Part shown: positions 17,149 through 25,319 of the stretch, piece after piece | How the letters are laid out: every line of letters starts with the position of its first letter | How positions within the stretch are numbered: position 1 is the first letter of the stretch | Assembly (NCBI RefSeq): GCF_015767435.1 | Contig: NZ_JADWOV010000245.1 | Span: forward strand, 62,001 to 126,000 | Direction: 5' to 3' | Origin: Polaribacter sp. BAL334 | Lineage (GTDB): Bacteria > Bacteroidota > Bacteroidia > Flavobacteriales > Flavobacteriaceae | DNA length: 64,000 nucleotides | The notes under the pieces: model-generated | Seen by the model: only the letters and a program-made list of their open reading frames with translations | What the model was told of the DNA's origin: nothing | Database searches by the model: none | Program-made: the position numbers and the translations under genes

Positions 17149-17514
17149 TCATTCCAAAACCTTCACAAAATCCTCAAAAGCCACATAGTAAGGTTGGTCT
17201 TTAAAAACCGGATTTTCAACACTTTCTGCATTGGCAATTCCAACACCAGCAAACCAAACTTTGGCATTTTGTTGTTTGGCATGTGAAACAAAAGTTTCCA
17301 TCCAAAACACATCATATTCATTGGGATTTTGCAAATTATTAGTCGCTTTTACCAACACAAAAATGGTGGGTTCACCTTTTTTGAACAATACAAACTGTGG
17401 ATGTCTTTTCAATTGACTATTGATTGCTTGAAATTCATAGCCCATTTCCACCAATTTTTCTCCCACAATATTCATTGCCAAATTATGCAATTCTTGCTGC
17501 GTTAAAATCTGCAT
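17149..17514 (-). CDS. conserved hypothetical protein next to a DEAD-box helicase
   Basis: A soluble 121-residue protein starting MQILTQQELHNLAMNIVGEKL, with YEFQAINSQLKRHPQFVLFKKGEPTIFVLVKA (about 26-57) resembling a small restriction-endonuclease-like beta core. I recall such genes beside DEAD helicases in Flavobacteriaceae, but function is unknown. It starts 2 bases after the helicase stop codon and is likely in the same operon. Confidence 0.65.
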   Translation of the reverse strand: MQILTQQELHNLAMNIVGEKLVEMGYEFQAINSQLKRHPQFVLFKKGEPTIFVLVKATNNLQNPNEYDVFWMETFVSHAKQQNAKVWFAGVGIANAESVENPVFKDQPYYVAFEDFVKVLE

Positions 17515-17516
17515 TG

Positions 17517-18866
17517 CTATTTCTTATTTCGTTTGTTGTAGTTCTTATCCCCTCTTGTTTTGGGTTTTTTATATTTTTTGGCAATTTCTCTGCGATATGA
17601 ACCACCTAAATTTACTTTGCTGTTTTTCTCACTTTTCTCGTGAAAAGCTTCCCCAGGAACATATTCAATGCCTGTTCTGTTTTTGGATTGTTCATGCTCT
17701 TCTTTTGGACGCTCATCTTCCGTTAACATTTCTGAAATGGCAACTTCTTGTGGAAGTTGAAGCAAGGGAATCTTGTAATCCATCAAGGTTTCAATTGCCT
17801 CTTTGAATTTTTGTTCTTTTTCTGTGGACAATAAAATGGAATTTCCTTGTTTTTCAGCACGTCCTGTTCTACCAATTCTGTGCATGTAATTTTCCGGAAA
17901 ATCGGGCGTATCAAAGTTGATGACATGACTCACATTGTCAAAATCCAACCCACGTGCCATCACATCTGTAGCCAATAAAATTCGGTTGAAACCTTCATCA
18001 AATTGCCTAATAGAACGAATTCTATAATTCTGTGTTTTATTGGAGTGAATCACACAAGATTCGTTTCCAAAAACAGGCTCTAAATGTTTGAATAACAAAT
18101 CTGCGGTTCGTTTATAGGCAACAAAAATTAGTACTTTATGAAAGGTAGTTTTGTCTTTTAATAGATGATGTAATAAATTTACTTTGGTGAAAAAATTAGG
18201 AACATGATACGAAACTTGCGATATGTTTTCCAATGGTGTTCCACTCACAGCAATGGAAATCTTCTCAGGATTTTTGAAAAAATCATCTATTAAAAACGAA
18301 ACATCTTCCGTCATTGTTGCGGAAAATAAAATGTTTTGTCTTTTTTCTGGTAGCAAATCAAAAATATTCATCAATTGAAATCGGAAACCCAAATCTAACA
18401 TCACATCCACCTCGTCAATCACCAATTTTTGAATGGTTTTTAGTTTCAATACATTGCTCAACGCCAAATCATACAAACGCCCTGGAGTTGCCACAATAAT
18501 ATCTTGACCTAGCGCAATTCCTTGTTTTTGAGTATTGATATTGACACCTCCATAAACCCCTAAAACACGTATATTGAGATATTTAGCTAATTTTTCAACA
18601 TCTTCTACTACTTGAAGTACCAATTCACGAGTGGGCACCAAAATCAACACTCTAGGATGTTGCGTTTTTAAAAAATTCAAATCTCTTAAAATCGGTAATA
18701 GATAGGCAATTGTTTTCCCAGTTCCAGTTTGTGCAATTCCAACCACATCTTTTCCTGATCTGATAATGGGAAATGCTTCCTGTTGAATGGGTGTGGGCGT
18801 TTTAAATCCTACATCGTCAATGGCATATTGCAATTGGTTGGAAAGGTCGAAATCTGCAAAAGTCAT
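17517..18866 (-). CDS. DEAD-box RNA helicase (RhlE-like)
   Basis: From ATG 18866 the protein is 449 residues. It has the Q motif GFKTPTPIQ, Walker A AQTGTGKT (45-52), PTRELVLQV, motif II written DEVD (VIDEVDVMLD) instead of DEAD, SAT (FSATM), and HRIGRTGR. A basic C-terminal tail (RREIAKKYKKPKTRGDKNYNKRNKK type) probably binds RNA. The role is ribosome assembly or mRNA turnover by analogy to RhlE/CsdA. The V in motif II is conservative and found in related Bacteroidota sequences. Confidence 0.93.
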   Translation of the reverse strand: MTFADFDLSNQLQYAIDDVGFKTPTPIQQEAFPIIRSGKDVVGIAQTGTGKTIAYLLPILRDLNFLKTQHPRVLILVPTRELVLQVVEDVEKLAKYLNIRVLGVYGGVNINTQKQGIALGQDIIVATPGRLYDLALSNVLKLKTIQKLVIDEVDVMLDLGFRFQLMNIFDLLPEKRQNILFSATMTEDVSFLIDDFFKNPEKISIAVSGTPLENISQVSYHVPNFFTKVNLLHHLLKDKTTFHKVLIFVAYKRTADLLFKHLEPVFGNESCVIHSNKTQNYRIRSIRQFDEGFNRILLATDVMARGLDFDNVSHVINFDTPDFPENYMHRIGRTGRAEKQGNSILLSTEKEQKFKEAIETLMDYKIPLLQLPQEVAISEMLTEDERPKEEHEQSKNRTGIEYVPGEAFHEKSEKNSKVNLGGSYRREIAKKYKKPKTRGDKNYNKRNKK

Positions 18867-18935
18867 GGTTCCTATTTTTTGCAAAGATACGTTTTTAAAA
18901 TATGGGTTTCAATAGTATTCTACATTGGTTTTTAG

Positions 18936-18943
18936 TAGTTTTG
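18936..18943 (+). promoter_or_regulatory. -7 box TAGTTTTG before tatD
   Basis: It matches TAnnTTTG and is 23 bases before ATG 18966. Confidence 0.5.
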
Positions 18944-18965
18944 CTGATGAAAATTAATTGAAAAA

Positions 18966-19730
18966 ATGATTACGGATACACATACTCACCTCTATTCAGA
19001 ACAGTTTGACGAAGACCAAAAAGCGATGATGCTACGTGCAAAAAATGCGGGTGTTTCTCGTTTTTTTATTCCAGCAATTGACTCAACCTATACTAAAAGA
19101 ATGTTTCAACTAGAGAAAGATTTTCCTAAAGATGTTTTTTTGATGATGGGTTTGCATCCAACGTATGTCAATGAAAATTATTTGGAAGAATTGGCGCATG
19201 TAAAAAATTGGATTCACAAAAGACACTTTTATGCCATTGGCGAAATTGGGATTGATTTGTATTGGGACAACACTTTTTTAACCCAGCAACAAGAAGCTTT
19301 TAAAACGCAAATTCAGTGGGCAAAAGAAAAGAAATGGCCTATTATCATTCATTGTAGAGAAGCTTTTGACGAAATTTTTGAAGTATTAGAATCTGAAAAA
19401 AGCGAAGATTTATTTGGGATTTTTCATTGTTTTACAGGAACAAAAGAACAAGCTGAAAAAGCAATTTCCTATAATATGAAATTGGGAATTGGTGGTGTTG
19501 TTACGTTTAAAAATGGTAAAATTGATCAATTTTTACATGAAATAGATGTAAAACATATTGTTTTAGAAACAGATTCCCCGTATTTAGCGCCCATTCCCTA
19601 CAGAGGAAAAAGAAATGAAAGTGCCTATATTACACACGTTATTGATAAATTAGCCACCATTTATGGACTTCCTTTTGATGAAATTGCGGCAATAACCACA
19701 CAAAATTCTAAGGATATTTTTGGCATTTAA
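18966..19730 (+). CDS. TatD-family metal-dependent hydrolase
   Basis: A 254-residue TIM-barrel hydrolase with N-terminal TDTHTHLY (metal-binding histidines), the GEIGIDLYWD glutamate, IIHCREAF, FHCFTGTKEQA and LETDSPYLAP. TatD proteins are 3'-5' exonucleases or deoxyribonucleases. The ogt gene begins directly at the next base (19731), so the two are translationally coupled and may both serve DNA maintenance. Confidence 0.95.
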   Translation: MITDTHTHLYSEQFDEDQKAMMLRAKNAGVSRFFIPAIDSTYTKRMFQLEKDFPKDVFLMMGLHPTYVNENYLEELAHVKNWIHKRHFYAIGEIGIDLYWDNTFLTQQQEAFKTQIQWAKEKKWPIIIHCREAFDEIFEVLESEKSEDLFGIFHCFTGTKEQAEKAISYNMKLGIGGVVTFKNGKIDQFLHEIDVKHIVLETDSPYLAPIPYRGKRNESAYITHVIDKLATIYGLPFDEIAAITTQNSKDIFGI

Positions 19731-20210
19731 ATGACAAACGAAACTGCTTTTTTAGAAACTCCTATTGGAACCGCAAAAATTGTTGGTGATGAAAATGGCA
19801 TTCAATCTGTGACTTTTTTGGATGAAAAAATACCAACTTCCATCGAAATTGCCCCTTGTTTGCAAGAGTGTGTTTCGCAATTAACCGACTATTTTGAAGG
19901 AAAAAGAACCGAATTTGAGTTGACACTCCATCCAAAAGGAACTTATTTTCAAGGGAAAGTATGGAAATCTTTATTGCAAATTCCTTTCGGAAAAACGACT
20001 TCTTATTTGGAACAAAGTACGCTTTTAGGTGACCCAAAAGCCATCAGAGCTGTAGCTTCCGCCAATGGAAAAAACCCAATTTTAATCATCATTCCTTGTC
20101 ACAGAGTGATTGGTTCTGATGGTTCATTCACTGGTTTTTCAGCAGGAATTTGGCGTAAAAAATGGTTATTAGCGCACGAAAATCCTGTAAAACAGGAAAC
20201 ACTTTTTTAA
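19731..20210 (+). CDS. ogt: methylated-DNA--[protein]-cysteine S-methyltransferase
   Basis: This protein transfers methyl groups from O6-methylguanine to its own cysteine. The 159-residue single-domain form has the active-site IIPCHRVIGSDGS with C123, RAVASANGKNP, and FSAGIWRKKWLLAHE. The C-terminus is HENPVKQETLF. The last 31 bases (20180-20210) recur at 28621-28651 with three differences that leave the peptide as NPIKQETLF, marking the far side of an inserted segment. Confidence 0.96.
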   Translation: MTNETAFLETPIGTAKIVGDENGIQSVTFLDEKIPTSIEIAPCLQECVSQLTDYFEGKRTEFELTLHPKGTYFQGKVWKSLLQIPFGKTTSYLEQSTLLGDPKAIRAVASANGKNPILIIIPCHRVIGSDGSFTGFSAGIWRKKWLLAHENPVKQETLF

Positions 20211-20605
20211 GCTGAAAAACGGGAATGAAAGGAAGAAATGTGTATGCGTTTTAGATTGAATAACCAAAGGGCAGATTTGCGATCCGCGCCAATCCTAAAT
20301 ACCAATCTATACATAAATCACATTCACTATAATCCTGTGAAACAAAAAAGAGATAGGGCAAGATGATTATTAGGTAAGGATTGCAAAAAATAGGGTTGTG
20401 AGTAAGGATTGCAAATGCTCGCAAACGGCTATTGAAAAAATTACACAACACATCTCTCATTTGACAGGAAATGACATTGAAAAAAGTTACCTATAAAAAG
20501 TAAGGTTTTTTTATAAAATTTGATAAATTTAAAAAATTTTATAAAATACAATCTTTACTATATAAGCATTTAAAAAATGAGACTTTAATTTTATTTTTGT
20601 AGTAC
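20211..20605. other. 395-bp non-coding island border with direct repeats
   Basis: No convincing gene is present. There are two 14-bp direct repeats GTAAGGATTGCAAA (20374-20387, 20402-20415) and an imperfect palindrome near 20270-20290 (GGCAGAT...ATCCGCGCC). At 20331-20349 there is a stretch AATCCTGTGAAACA that resembles the ogt tail. Part of it is visibly richer in G+C than the flanks. It reads like decayed mobile-element DNA. Confidence 0.45.
20592..20599 (+). promoter_or_regulatory. -7 box TATTTTTG before the LytS gene
   Basis: It matches TAnnTTTG and ends only six bases before ATG 20606, implying a nearly leaderless transcript for the two-component genes. Confidence 0.55.
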
Positions 20606-21628
20606 ATGAAATTTAAATTAAAAATTAATAAAAACGGGAAGTTAGCTATACTATTCTCAGCAATATTATCACTATTTGCTGTAATTACCAATAATATGGC
20701 TACTTCAAATTTTAACTTATTTTTGATTTTTCCAAGTTGGCTATTAGTATTTAATTTTCTTTTAGTTGCATGGTACTTTAATTCAATTATTACAAACCTG
20801 TTTCTTTTCAAGTATAAAAAATGGAACCATATCATTAAAATTTTTATTATAATTTTTTCAAATAGTCTGTTATTAGTATTATTTATTTTTTTGAGTGCTT
20901 TTATTTCCCAAACCTTCCATCTTGAAAAAGAATACAATTACCTGTTATTGATAGTCAGGGGTATTATAAGTATATCCATAATATACCTTATTCAATATAC
21001 GTTGAACATGAACGCAAAAAACCAGGCTGTTCTATTGCAAAATCAAATGCTTAAAACTGAAAATATTCGAGCACAATTTGAGATTCTAAAGCAGCAAATT
21101 AGTCCCCATTTTTTATTTAATTCTCTTTCCTCACTGCGTTCAATGATACGCTCATCAAATAAAAATGCAGAGAATTTTCTAATAAAGTTATCCGATATTT
21201 ATAGGTTGTTATTAGCAAACAAAGAAATAGTCACCATTACTTTGAGAGAAGAACTAGAATTTATTGAAAATTATTCGTTTTTGCTATTTGCTAGGTATGA
21301 GGACATGTTACGCATAGACATTGAAATTCCTCAAGATGTATTGAATTTTAAAATCCCAACTTTTACATTGCAGTTGCTTTTGGAGAATTGTGTAAAGCAT
21401 AATATCGTTTCCAAAGAAAATCCATTGAATATAAAAATTTATGAATCAGGAGCTAAAAGAATCACTATTGAAAATAATTTACAACAAAGAATAAGCATAG
21501 GGGAGGAATCTGGCATTGGTCTGCAAAACCTTACTAAAAGATACGATTTATTGGGTGTTTCTGATGGTGTTCAAATATTTTCTGATGAAACTGTTTATCG
21601 AGTAAATATTAAATTGCTTGACTCATGA
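20606..21628 (+). CDS. LytS/YehU-type sensor histidine kinase
   Basis: The 340-residue protein has four transmembrane helices (about 13-30, 40-60, 78-101, 113-133) and no extracellular sensor domain. The His_kinase domain (PF06580 type) carries H168 in QQISPHFLFNSLSSLR, the N box LLLENCVKHNI (N near 267), and GIGLQNLTKRYDLL. Such intramembrane-sensing kinases often respond to peptides or envelope stress. The regulator overlaps it by four bases (ATGA). It is the first gene of the segment inserted after ogt. Confidence 0.93.
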   Translation: MKFKLKINKNGKLAILFSAILSLFAVITNNMATSNFNLFLIFPSWLLVFNFLLVAWYFNSIITNLFLFKYKKWNHIIKIFIIIFSNSLLLVLFIFLSAFISQTFHLEKEYNYLLLIVRGIISISIIYLIQYTLNMNAKNQAVLLQNQMLKTENIRAQFEILKQQISPHFLFNSLSSLRSMIRSSNKNAENFLIKLSDIYRLLLANKEIVTITLREELEFIENYSFLLFARYEDMLRIDIEIPQDVLNFKIPTFTLQLLLENCVKHNIVSKENPLNIKIYESGAKRITIENNLQQRISIGEESGIGLQNLTKRYDLLGVSDGVQIFSDETVYRVNIKLLDS

Positions 21629-22389
21629 AGATTTTAATCATTGAAGATGAGCCACATAATGCTCAAATATTGAGTGAAATTATTGTGCAGTTAAAACCGA
21701 ATTCAATTATTCTTGAAACTCTAGAAAGTGTTGAACAAGCAGTAAAATATCTTTCTAATCATAACAATACACCCGATTTAATTTTTTCCGATATTCAATT
21801 GGCAGATGGGCTTAGTTTTGAAATATTTTCAAAAATTAAGATAAAGTGTCCGATCATTTTTTGTACTGCTTACGACCAATATACCCTACAGGCATTCAAA
21901 ACCAATGGCATAGAATACATTTTAAAACCAGTAAAAGAGGAAGATATAGAGGCTGCATTTATAAAATACGACACATTAAAAGAATCGTTAAAGCCTGACA
22001 ATGAAATTGTTCATCTTTTAAAAAAAACATTCAGTGAAAAGAAAAATTATAAAACATCAATCTTAGTTCATTACAAGGAAAGTTTTATACCTATTGCTGT
22101 TCATAAAATTGCTTTTTTCGTAGTTGAAAATGAAATCCTTTATATTCAAACATTGGATACTCAGCGATATCCTGTTTTTAAAACGATTTCCGAAATAGAG
22201 TCCTCTATTGACCCTTCCTTGTTTTTTAGAATTAACCGACAAGTTTTACTAAATAAGAATATTATCAAAGAGATTCAACCTTATTTTAATCGAAAAGTTA
22301 TCATCATTACGGATAAAACAATCACAGAACAACTCATTGTAAGTCGATTAAAAGTAACCGAATTTATGAATTGGATTGAACAATCCTAG
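21625..22389 (+). CDS. LytTR-family response regulator
   Basis: The 254-residue protein has a receiver domain with E7/D8 and phosphoacceptor D56 (DLIFSDIQLADG), FCTAYDQYTLQAF and K near 99 (ILKPVK). A linker and a C-terminal LytTR DNA-binding domain (about 150-252, RYPVFKTISEIESS, FFRINRQVLLN) follow. Such proteins bind paired direct repeats on one face of DNA, and a matching pair lies at 22394-22425, immediately downstream of this gene. Confidence 0.94.
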   Translation: MKILIIEDEPHNAQILSEIIVQLKPNSIILETLESVEQAVKYLSNHNNTPDLIFSDIQLADGLSFEIFSKIKIKCPIIFCTAYDQYTLQAFKTNGIEYILKPVKEEDIEAAFIKYDTLKESLKPDNEIVHLLKKTFSEKKNYKTSILVHYKESFIPIAVHKIAFFVVENEILYIQTLDTQRYPVFKTISEIESSIDPSLFFRINRQVLLNKNIIKEIQPYFNRKVIIITDKTITEQLIVSRLKVTEFMNWIEQS

Positions 22390-22393
22390 CGCA

Positions 22394-22425
22394 GTTCAAT
22401 TCACCCTTCAATTTGTTCAATTCAC
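22394..22425 (+). promoter_or_regulatory. two-turn direct repeat, LytTR binding-site candidate
   Basis: GTTCAATTCAC occurs at 22394-22404 and again at 22415-22425, exactly 21 bp apart (two helical turns). This is the spacing used by LytTR activators such as AgrA and ComE. The second copy ends about 10 bp before the expected -33 region of a promoter whose -7 box is TAACTTTG at 22459-22466. It sits between the LytTR gene and the efflux operon. Confidence 0.65.
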
Positions 22426-22458
22426 ACGTTTTTCATTTTTAACCACTTATTGGGTATT

Positions 22459-22466
22459 TAACTTTG
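22459..22466 (+). promoter_or_regulatory. -7 box TAACTTTG of the efflux operon
   Basis: It matches TAnnTTTG and is 21 bases before ATG 22488. No clear -33 TTG is seen, as expected for an activator-dependent promoter. Confidence 0.6.
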
Positions 22467-22487
22467 TGTTAAAATTAAAATGCAAAG

Positions 22488-22916
22488 ATGATGAAACACT
22501 TAGTACTGTTATTGTTACTAGTTGGCACATTGAATACTATTCAAGCCCAACAACAATCTGATAAAATTATTGGTATTTGGCTCAATGAGGATAAAACCAA
22601 TAATATAGAAATTTACAAATTAGGGGATACCTATTCCGCTAAAATTGTTTGGCTTTCAAAAATGGAAAGCAATCCTAACCTGCAACCAAAAGATAAAAAA
22701 AATCCCAATAAGGATTTACGCAATAGGAATATTTTGGGGATGGATATTATTACGGGTTTGAAATTTTCTACCAACAAATGGGTTAATGGCAAGATCTATA
22801 CTCCAAAAAAAGGAATGTACGCAGACTGTGAAATAGAACTACAATCCAATGGTCAACTGAAAATTATTGTTTCAAAATCTGGTTTTACAAAAACCCAAAT
22901 ATGGACACGAAAATGA
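22488..22916 (+). CDS. DUF2147-family secreted protein
   Basis: The 142-residue protein has a signal peptide (MMKHLVLLLLLVGTLNTIQAQ) and a DUF2147 domain: IIGIWLNEDKTNNIEIYKLGDTYSAKIVWL, NRNILGMDIITGLKF, GKIYTPKKGMYADCEIEL and a terminal TQIWTRK. These are small periplasmic beta-barrel-like proteins of unknown function, usually in stress-induced units. It is the first gene behind the LytTR-type site and overlaps the tolC-like gene. Confidence 0.88.
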   Translation: MMKHLVLLLLLVGTLNTIQAQQQSDKIIGIWLNEDKTNNIEIYKLGDTYSAKIVWLSKMESNPNLQPKDKKNPNKDLRNRNILGMDIITGLKFSTNKWVNGKIYTPKKGMYADCEIELQSNGQLKIIVSKSGFTKTQIWTRK

Positions 22917-24217
22917 AAAAGATAGTAAGCTTGTCATTTGTCTTAATTGCCTCGATAAGTTTGACAAAAGGTCAAAATACATTTCGTTCATTAAATGAGA
23001 TTTGGTCTTATTCACTAAAAAATAACCCAGACAATTCGGTGTACCAATTGCAAGTAGAAAAAGCTTTAAAAGATAATTTGACTGCCAAAAGCTATCTGTA
23101 TCCTAAAATAAATGCAGGATTTTCAGGGCAATATAACATGGAAATACCCGAAACTCCAATACCAGGCGAAATTTTTGGAAGACCAGGAGAAACCATTTTT
23201 GCCGAATTTGGGCAGACCTACAATTATACAGCAGGTCTTAGTACAAGTATCACATTACTGAACTGGCAATCGAAGTTTCAGTCAAAAATTGCGCAATCCA
23301 ATGTAAATCTTGCAAAAGCAGAAAAGGATTTGTTTGAGCAGAACTTAAAACAACAACTAGCACAGGTATATTATGCAGTATTAACTTCAAAAGCAGCTGT
23401 TGATTTGTCTGAAAAAAATTTATCACTAGCCGATTCTACCCTAGTGCTAACTATAAACAGGTTTCAACAGGGATTAATTGACAATCTAACATTAAATCAG
23501 GCGAAAATTAATAAAAACAATGCTTTTGACAGATTGGAACAAAACAAGCAATATCTCTTTGAGAATGAAACCAATCTGAAAATCCTTTTAGGGATGCCCC
23601 CAACTGATACCTTTCTTTTGACCGAACAAATCCAATTTGATGAAAATGTCACTTTAGAAACTATTTCACCAAACGATTTAAATTTAACCCTTTATAAGAT
23701 TCAGACTGAAAACGCTGTCTTTGCTAAAAAACAAGTCTTTTCTCGCTTTATACCTAAATTGGATATCGTTACTTACTTAGGTGGCATACAATATCAGGAA
23801 GATTTTAAATTTTCATTGAATTCAAAAGACTGGCAACCCAATAGATATATAGGTGTAAACCTTTCCATCCCAATATTTACCGGTTTTACCACCAAAAATC
23901 AATACCAATCTGCAAAGATTACCCAAAATATCGCCCAGATGAATTATGAGGAAGCGCAACGAAAATCGTCATTGAATGACAGCATTTTGTTTAACAACTA
24001 TATCAATGCAAAGCATTCGGTGGAAACGGTAACTCAAAATTTGAAATTAGCAAATGAAAATGTGCAACTTGCTTACAGCAAATATTCAGAGGGGATTATA
24101 GGTCTTGATAATTACTTATCAGTATTTGACGATTATCTCACTATTGAAAACCAATATTTCAGCCGTCTGTCTGATTATTTTATAAATAAAGGAATCATTT
24201 TATCACGAAACAAATAA
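22913..24217 (+). CDS. TolC-family outer membrane efflux protein
   Basis: From ATG 22913, which overlaps the DUF2147 stop (ATGA), the product is 434 residues, with a signal peptide (MKKIVSLSFVLIASISLTKGQ). Two TolC-like repeats contain long helices (QSNVNLAKAEKDLFEQNLKQQLAQVYYAVL, NRFQQGLIDNLTLNQAK, YSKYSEGIIGLDNYLSVF). It provides the outer-membrane duct for the adaptor, permease and ATPase encoded downstream. An in-frame ATG 12 bases earlier is less likely. Confidence 0.93.
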   Translation: MKKIVSLSFVLIASISLTKGQNTFRSLNEIWSYSLKNNPDNSVYQLQVEKALKDNLTAKSYLYPKINAGFSGQYNMEIPETPIPGEIFGRPGETIFAEFGQTYNYTAGLSTSITLLNWQSKFQSKIAQSNVNLAKAEKDLFEQNLKQQLAQVYYAVLTSKAAVDLSEKNLSLADSTLVLTINRFQQGLIDNLTLNQAKINKNNAFDRLEQNKQYLFENETNLKILLGMPPTDTFLLTEQIQFDENVTLETISPNDLNLTLYKIQTENAVFAKKQVFSRFIPKLDIVTYLGGIQYQEDFKFSLNSKDWQPNRYIGVNLSIPIFTGFTTKNQYQSAKITQNIAQMNYEEAQRKSSLNDSILFNNYINAKHSVETVTQNLKLANENVQLAYSKYSEGIIGLDNYLSVFDDYLTIENQYFSRLSDYFINKGIILSRNK

Positions 24218-24223
24218 CTAAAA

Positions 24224-25309
24224 ATGAAAAAAGTACTCATAGTTTCGATTGTATTAATTACCATTTCTATTACTGGTTGTAAACAACAAGGATCAATACA
24301 ATTATCAAAAAAAAATATTGTTGAAGCTGTTTTTGCTAGTGGTAATATTACCACAGAGCACCAATATATTGTTACATCTCAAGCAGATGGCTATTTAAGT
24401 GTATCATTTTTCAATGAAGGAGACTCTGTGAATGCAGGACAAATTTTATTCCGTATTGAAAATGAAGCACAGCTAGAGCAGCTAGAAAATGCGGAAGCAA
24501 ATTATCAATATGCTAAAACAAATGTCGGTAATAATTCACCTGTTGTGGAACAATTGATAGCACAAAGAAGACAACTGAAAAACAAACTGACAACAGATTC
24601 GCTAAATTTTGTCAGGTATCAAAAGCTTGTCAAGACTGGAGCAGTAAGCCAGGTTGATTATGAAAAAGCAACAGTAAGTTATGAAAACGCTAAGCAGGAC
24701 TTGGTGTCAATAAACAATCAGATTTCGGATACAAAAAACAAGCTGCAACTAGAAGTAAGCAAAAACAAAGCAAATTTAGCAGTGCAACAAAATTCATCAT
24801 CGTTTTACGAAATCAATACCGAAGTGAATGGAGTGATTTTTCAAATCCAAAAGAAACAAGGAGAGTTGATAAAACGAGGAGAGTCTATCGCTGAAGTTGG
24901 CTCGGGTAAATTCATTGCAAAACTTTTTATTGTAGAAGAAGACATTAACAAACTAAAACTAGGGCAAGAAGTGTATATTGAGTTGAATACCGAGAGAAAA
25001 AAAAGCTATAAGGCTTATCTTTCAAAAATATACCCCTATTTTGATAATAAGGAGCAATCTTTTATTGCCGAAGCAACATTCAATGAACCTGTTGCGCAAT
25101 TAAAATCGGGAACGCAACTTCAGGCAAATATAAAAATTAATGAAAAGGTTGATGCGATAGTACTACCAACAGAATATCTTTTACCTGGGGATTTTATCAT
25201 GGACAAAAAAAATGGAAAGGTGAAAGTTACAGTGGGCATCCGAACTACAGATTGGGTTGAAATTCTTTCAGGTGCTGATAATTCTACCACCATTTTACTT
25301 CCAAAATAA
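24224..25309 (+). CDS. efflux periplasmic adaptor (HlyD/MacA-like lipoprotein)
   Basis: The 361-residue protein has a lipobox ITGC near residue 19, a biotinyl-lipoyl-like first half (TSQADGYLSVSFFNEGDSVNAGQILFRIEN), and a coiled-coil hairpin of about 100 residues (LEQLENAEANYQYA to KNKANLAV). A second lipoyl half (TEVNGVIFQIQKKQGELIKRGESIAEVG) is followed by beta-barrel and membrane-proximal domains. It connects the permease to the TolC-like protein encoded six bases upstream. Confidence 0.92.
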   Translation: MKKVLIVSIVLITISITGCKQQGSIQLSKKNIVEAVFASGNITTEHQYIVTSQADGYLSVSFFNEGDSVNAGQILFRIENEAQLEQLENAEANYQYAKTNVGNNSPVVEQLIAQRRQLKNKLTTDSLNFVRYQKLVKTGAVSQVDYEKATVSYENAKQDLVSINNQISDTKNKLQLEVSKNKANLAVQQNSSSFYEINTEVNGVIFQIQKKQGELIKRGESIAEVGSGKFIAKLFIVEEDINKLKLGQEVYIELNTERKKSYKAYLSKIYPYFDNKEQSFIAEATFNEPVAQLKSGTQLQANIKINEKVDAIVLPTEYLLPGDFIMDKKNGKVKVTVGIRTTDWVEILSGADNSTTILLPK

Positions 25310-25319
25310 ATAAATTAGG

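Noticed and set aside
20251..20460. Minus-strand 69-codon frame at the island border
   Set aside because: It reads through direct repeats and palindromic DNA, and its translation has no domain pattern; more likely non-coding mobile-element remains.
20512..20543. TATAAAATTT/AAATTTTATA inverted repeat before the LytS gene
   Set aside because: Pure A/T arms are expected by chance in DNA of this composition; no operator claim is made.
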